From Guyanagaster necrorhizus (Eukaryota; Basidiomycota; Agaricomycetes; Agaricales; Physalacriaceae), in contig NW_025064901.1 in the NCBI RefSeq assembly GCF_019112545.1, forward strand, positions 62,001 through 126,000: 64,000 bases of DNA, given 5' to 3'. The position numbers and the translations under genes were made by a program. The notes under the pieces are model-generated. The model was not told the DNA's origin, made no database searches, and saw only the letters and a list, made by a program, of their open reading frames with translations. Positions 60,737 through 64,000 of this stretch are shown piece by piece; position 1 is the stretch's first letter, and the number at the start of each line of letters is the position of its first letter.

Positions 60737-63700
60737 TTACCTCTGCCTTAAGACCATTGTCCTGATAGCTTAATTTAGGGATAGTTTATAGTCATGTATA
60801 GCTTCATCAGTGTTCATCAGGTTTTCATTTACCCACTGGTTGGATTCTGGTTTGTAACCCTTCCAGCTGATCAGATAATCGACCATGGTCATTATACCTC
60901 CCTCTTTCACCTTGATTTTTTGTAATTTATAGTTTAAAACCTGGTTGACTTCATAATGTTCTTCATCATCAATGAGGTCCAGAGGTGGTGGTGGCAGTCA
61001 TTCCTGGTTAGGAAATGCAGGTGTGATATAGGGTGTTAGCAATGTCTCATTAAAGACATTATGAATCTTCCAGGTTTTAGGCAGGTGGAGTTTATAGATG
61101 CTAGCTCTCACTTTTGAGATTATTGCAAAGGGGCCAGTGCATTTGTCTGCCAACTTGCATTTGGATTGTGGTAAATGGAGGTTGGTGGTGTCCAACCAGA
61201 CTTTGTCATTGGTGGAGTAATTGTAGACTGGCTGATGATATTTGTTATACTGGGTTTTCATGGCCTTGGCTGCCTTTTTGAGGGTGGTCTTAGTTTTCTT
61301 ATGGATTTTTGTCATGGTGGCTGCAAAGTCACCAGACATGGAAGTGGTTGTTTGATGTCATTTGGTTTATGTAACATTGAGGTGTTGACTATAATTAGCA
61401 AAAAACAGGGTTTTTCCTGTTGTTGAATGTACTCAGTTATTGTGTTGGAAGGTAGTGAGGGCTAGCCATTCCACCCAGTCATCTTGTCAATAGTTTATAA
61501 AGAGGTGAAGATACTTTTCCACTTCTTGATTTATGCACTCTGTCTGCTCATCAGTTTGAGGATGGTATGCAGTAGATGCATTGCATCTGATATTTAGAAG
61601 ATGATAAAGGTCATCTAGGAACTTTGAGATGAATTGGAGTCCTTGATCAGAGATGACCATCTGCAGCATGCCATATTTGACATAAACTTCATCCCACAGG
61701 ATCTTTGCCCATTCTTTGGAGGTTAATTTGATAGAGCAGGCAATAGGAATGATGGATTTCAAGAAATGGTCAACTATAATGAGGATTGCATTATAGCTAT
61801 TGCAGTCAGGGAGACCAGTAATCATGTTGACTGAGATGTGAGTCTAAAGTGATGATAGAATTTCATTCAGGTGGAGCAGTGCAGCTTGGGTCTAAGTCAA
61901 TGACTTGCCATGTTGGCAAACTTTATATGCTTTGACATATATAGTAATATCATTTTCTATCTTGGGCCACCAGTATTCTCATAATACCAGCTTCTTAGTC
62001 TTGGCTATACCAGGATGACCAGCTGTAGCATGATCATGGCAGATAGCAATAATCTTGCCATATAATCTCTGATCTCACAGAACATAGATTTGTCCATCGT
62101 AATAGATTAATTCCCCTTCCTTCATCATTCCTTGTTTATGGTTGAGGAATGGGGCCACTCATTGATCTCACTTGTAGTTGTTTCAAGTGGCACTCTTGAT
62201 GCACTCATGGACCTCCTCCTCCATGAGCATTATTATAGCTCTGAAATGTTCAGGCCATAGTAATGTTACTTCTTCATTGTCAGTACTCCTCTGATTGTGA
62301 TCAGCATATCAGCTTAGGAGATTGGCTTTCTTGTTTACCATGCTGGCTTTGTGATGAAGAGTGTATTGATACTGACTGAGCTCTGTGATCCATCTGGCTT
62401 GTCAGCGATTAAGTTTTTAAGGTTGTTAGAAGTATTGGAAGTTTTAGTGATTGGTCCAGATCTCAAAAACTTCTATAGCCCTGATAAGATAATGTCGCCA
62501 TTCCTCCAAAGCAAGCATGATAGCAAGGAGTTTCTTGTCATAGATTTCATAATTTCATTCAGTGATTGTGAGTATCTTAGATAGAAATACAATAGGGCAC
62601 CATTTTTTATCTTGTTCCTAAGATAGGATGATCTCAATTGCACCTTCACTTGAGTTGGCCTCGACTCAAAACTTCTCTTCCTGTGTTGGTATGGCAAGGA
62701 TCACATTCTCAGCAAGCCATTGTTTGAGGTCATCAAATGCACTCTGCTGAGATAATTCTCAGATCCAAGAGGTATTACTGGTTAGTTGCATCATTGGGTG
62801 GACAATTTTGCTGTAGTCCTGAATGAAGCACCAGTAAAAATTTGTAAATCTGAGGAATGATTGTAGCTCCTTCTTTCTGGTTGGCTCTGGCCACTCTATT
62901 ACTCCTGCAACTTTAATGAGGTCCATCCAAATACTTCCTTCTGAGATAATGACTCTGAGATACTCTGTTTTGAGTACTTTGAATTCACACTTCTCTGCCT
63001 TGAGAAATAATTTATGCTTCCTCATGAGGGCCAGTACCTGTCATATTAATCTCCAATATTCTTTTTTTGTTTTAGACAGGATTAAGATGTCATCGAGGTA
63101 GATGATAATCTTCCTGGTGACAATAAGGCCCTTGAATATGTTGTTTATCATCTATTGGAAGGTCACTGGGAAATTAGTGAGCCTGATGAACATGACTGTT
63201 GGTTTGAACAGTCCTCAATTTGTCCTGAATGCTGTCTTCCACTCATCCCCTTTCTTAATGCAAATGTTGTTATATCTCCACTGGATGTTGAGCTTGGTAT
63301 AATATTTTGCATCTCAGAGTTTATCCATCAACTCTGAGATTAATAGAAGAGGGTACTGGTTCTTGATCATCATTTTGTTAAGCTTCTGATAGTCTTAGAC
63401 TGGTTGGAGCTTGCTGTCCTTCTTTTTGATGAAAAAGAATGGTGATGCCATAGGGGATTTTAAGAGTCAAATTCATCTGCTGGATAAGTTTTCATCCAGG
63501 AACTTATCAAGTTCTTGTTGCTTATTATTGCCAAGAGGATAGGTCTTGCAGTCTAAATTGGCATTGGCATTTGAAACTAGCTTGATCAGGTGGTCCCATG
63601 GTTTTAGTTCAGGTAGTTTGTCAAAGCTTTTCCTTTTAAACAGGTCTTTGAAGTCATGTGCCCATTCAGGCACTATTTCTTCAAAGATCCTTTCCTCTTT

Positions 63701-64000
63701 TTGTTTATTTGCTTTAGTGGCTAGGTTGTTGGCATGGTGAACAGCATGAATGTGTAGCTCATGCTGGAGGTCAACAGTGAGGATGGTTTCTCCATCTTCC
63801 ATCTCTTTATCCCACTGATCCTCCAGGTCTTTGTCAGATAATTCAAATAGAATTTTTCAACATTGGCATCTTACAAATGTGATATGCTCAGTTTTCCAAT
63901 TAATTAGCAGATTATAGCAGATTAGCTAATCATAACTGAAGAAGATTTCTTTGGTCCTAAGGTCTGTGACTGCCAGGTCGATTCACTCAGAATGATCTCT
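60737..64000 (-). mobile_element. decayed Ty3/Gypsy chromovirus (internal region), runs off the right edge
   Basis: Read on the minus strand from the right edge: RT N-terminal region at ~63800-63480 (PEWAHDFKDLFKRKSFDKLPEL); RT core near 63440-63060 (RKLNKMMIKNQYPLL; YLDDILILSK); RT thumb at 63025-62759 (FLKAEKCEFKVLKTEYL); RNase H ~62760-62450, heavily mutated (EANSSEGAIE); an HHCC-like region near 62040 (CHDHATAGHPGIAKTKK); integrase 61825-61340 (LIIVDHFLKS; STAYHPQTDEQTECINQEVE); C-terminal binding region (YNKYHQPVYNYSTNDKVWL). A chromodomain follows at ~60965-60795 (HYEVNQVLNYKLQ; LISWKGYKPESNQW). Multiple stops in each domain indicate it is dead; Gag and protease would lie beyond 64000. 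Confidence 0.82.

Overview
The window is nuclear DNA of a filamentous basidiomycete, most likely an Agaricomycete mushroom. The genes are densely packed, and their exons are broken by many 45-70 bp introns with GT...AG borders and CTAAC/CTGAC-like branch sites. The gene set fits too: a basidiomycete-type multicopper oxidase, a siderophore transporter, two PTR2 transporters, a fungal tropomyosin, a Cub1/DUF2408 protein, and Gypsy/Copia elements with strong CpG depletion. No organelle, bacterial or rRNA/tRNA genes were seen. Gene identities come from reading translations and splice sites by eye; no database search was run.

Layout. 0.2-7.2 kb (all minus strand): short-chain dehydrogenase, EEF1AKMT4/METTL13-like methyltransferase, glycerol kinase, GH47 alpha-mannosidase. 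7.5-10.5 kb: PRP40 splicing factor (plus). 10.6-13.1 kb: siderophore-iron MFS transporter (minus) with paired ATCTGATAA sites upstream. 14.9-17.7 kb: mitochondrial ribosomal protein L21 and ATP synthase alpha, head to head. 18.1-19.0 kb: small claudin-like membrane protein. 19.6-23.4 kb: a second GH47 mannosidase divergent from a GDA1-type nucleoside diphosphatase. 23.5-29.7 kb: tandem PTR2 peptide transporters. 31.7-34.5 kb: multicopper oxidase. 34.9-36.9 kb: disordered protein of unknown function. 37.2-38.2 kb: carboxylesterase relic. 38.3-40.0 kb: phosphatidylserine decarboxylase. 40.6-41.3 kb: tropomyosin. 41.6-45.1 kb: CUB1-like and RPF1, head to head. 45.6-49.0 kb: ZIP zinc transporter and anthranilate phosphoribosyltransferase. 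49.2-51.9 kb: glutathione synthetase and VPS28, head to head. 52.2-52.5 kb: P450 relic. 53.0-56.2 kb: ZNHIT2-like protein, an unknown gene and a THO1/SARNP-like SAP protein.

From about 56.4 kb to the right edge the sequence changes abruptly to AT-rich, CpG-poor, stop-riddled retrotransposon DNA. A decayed Copia element (plus strand) has its integrase split by an LTR insertion with a 5-bp target duplication, and that insertion carries another solo LTR with its own 5-bp duplication. Next comes a decayed Gypsy chromovirus on the minus strand, whose 3' LTR, chromodomain, integrase, RNase H and reverse transcriptase can be followed to the window end.

Most genes are housekeeping. The functional links worth noting are the secretory-pathway glycan genes (two GH47 enzymes plus GDA1), metal uptake (siderophore transporter, ZIP, copper oxidase), and several compact divergent promoters pairing genes of related compartments. 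I found no convincing new multi-gene system. The least explained items are two unknown proteins (34.9-36.9 kb and 54.2-55.0 kb), the methionine-ligand copper oxidase, and the nested LTR structure.
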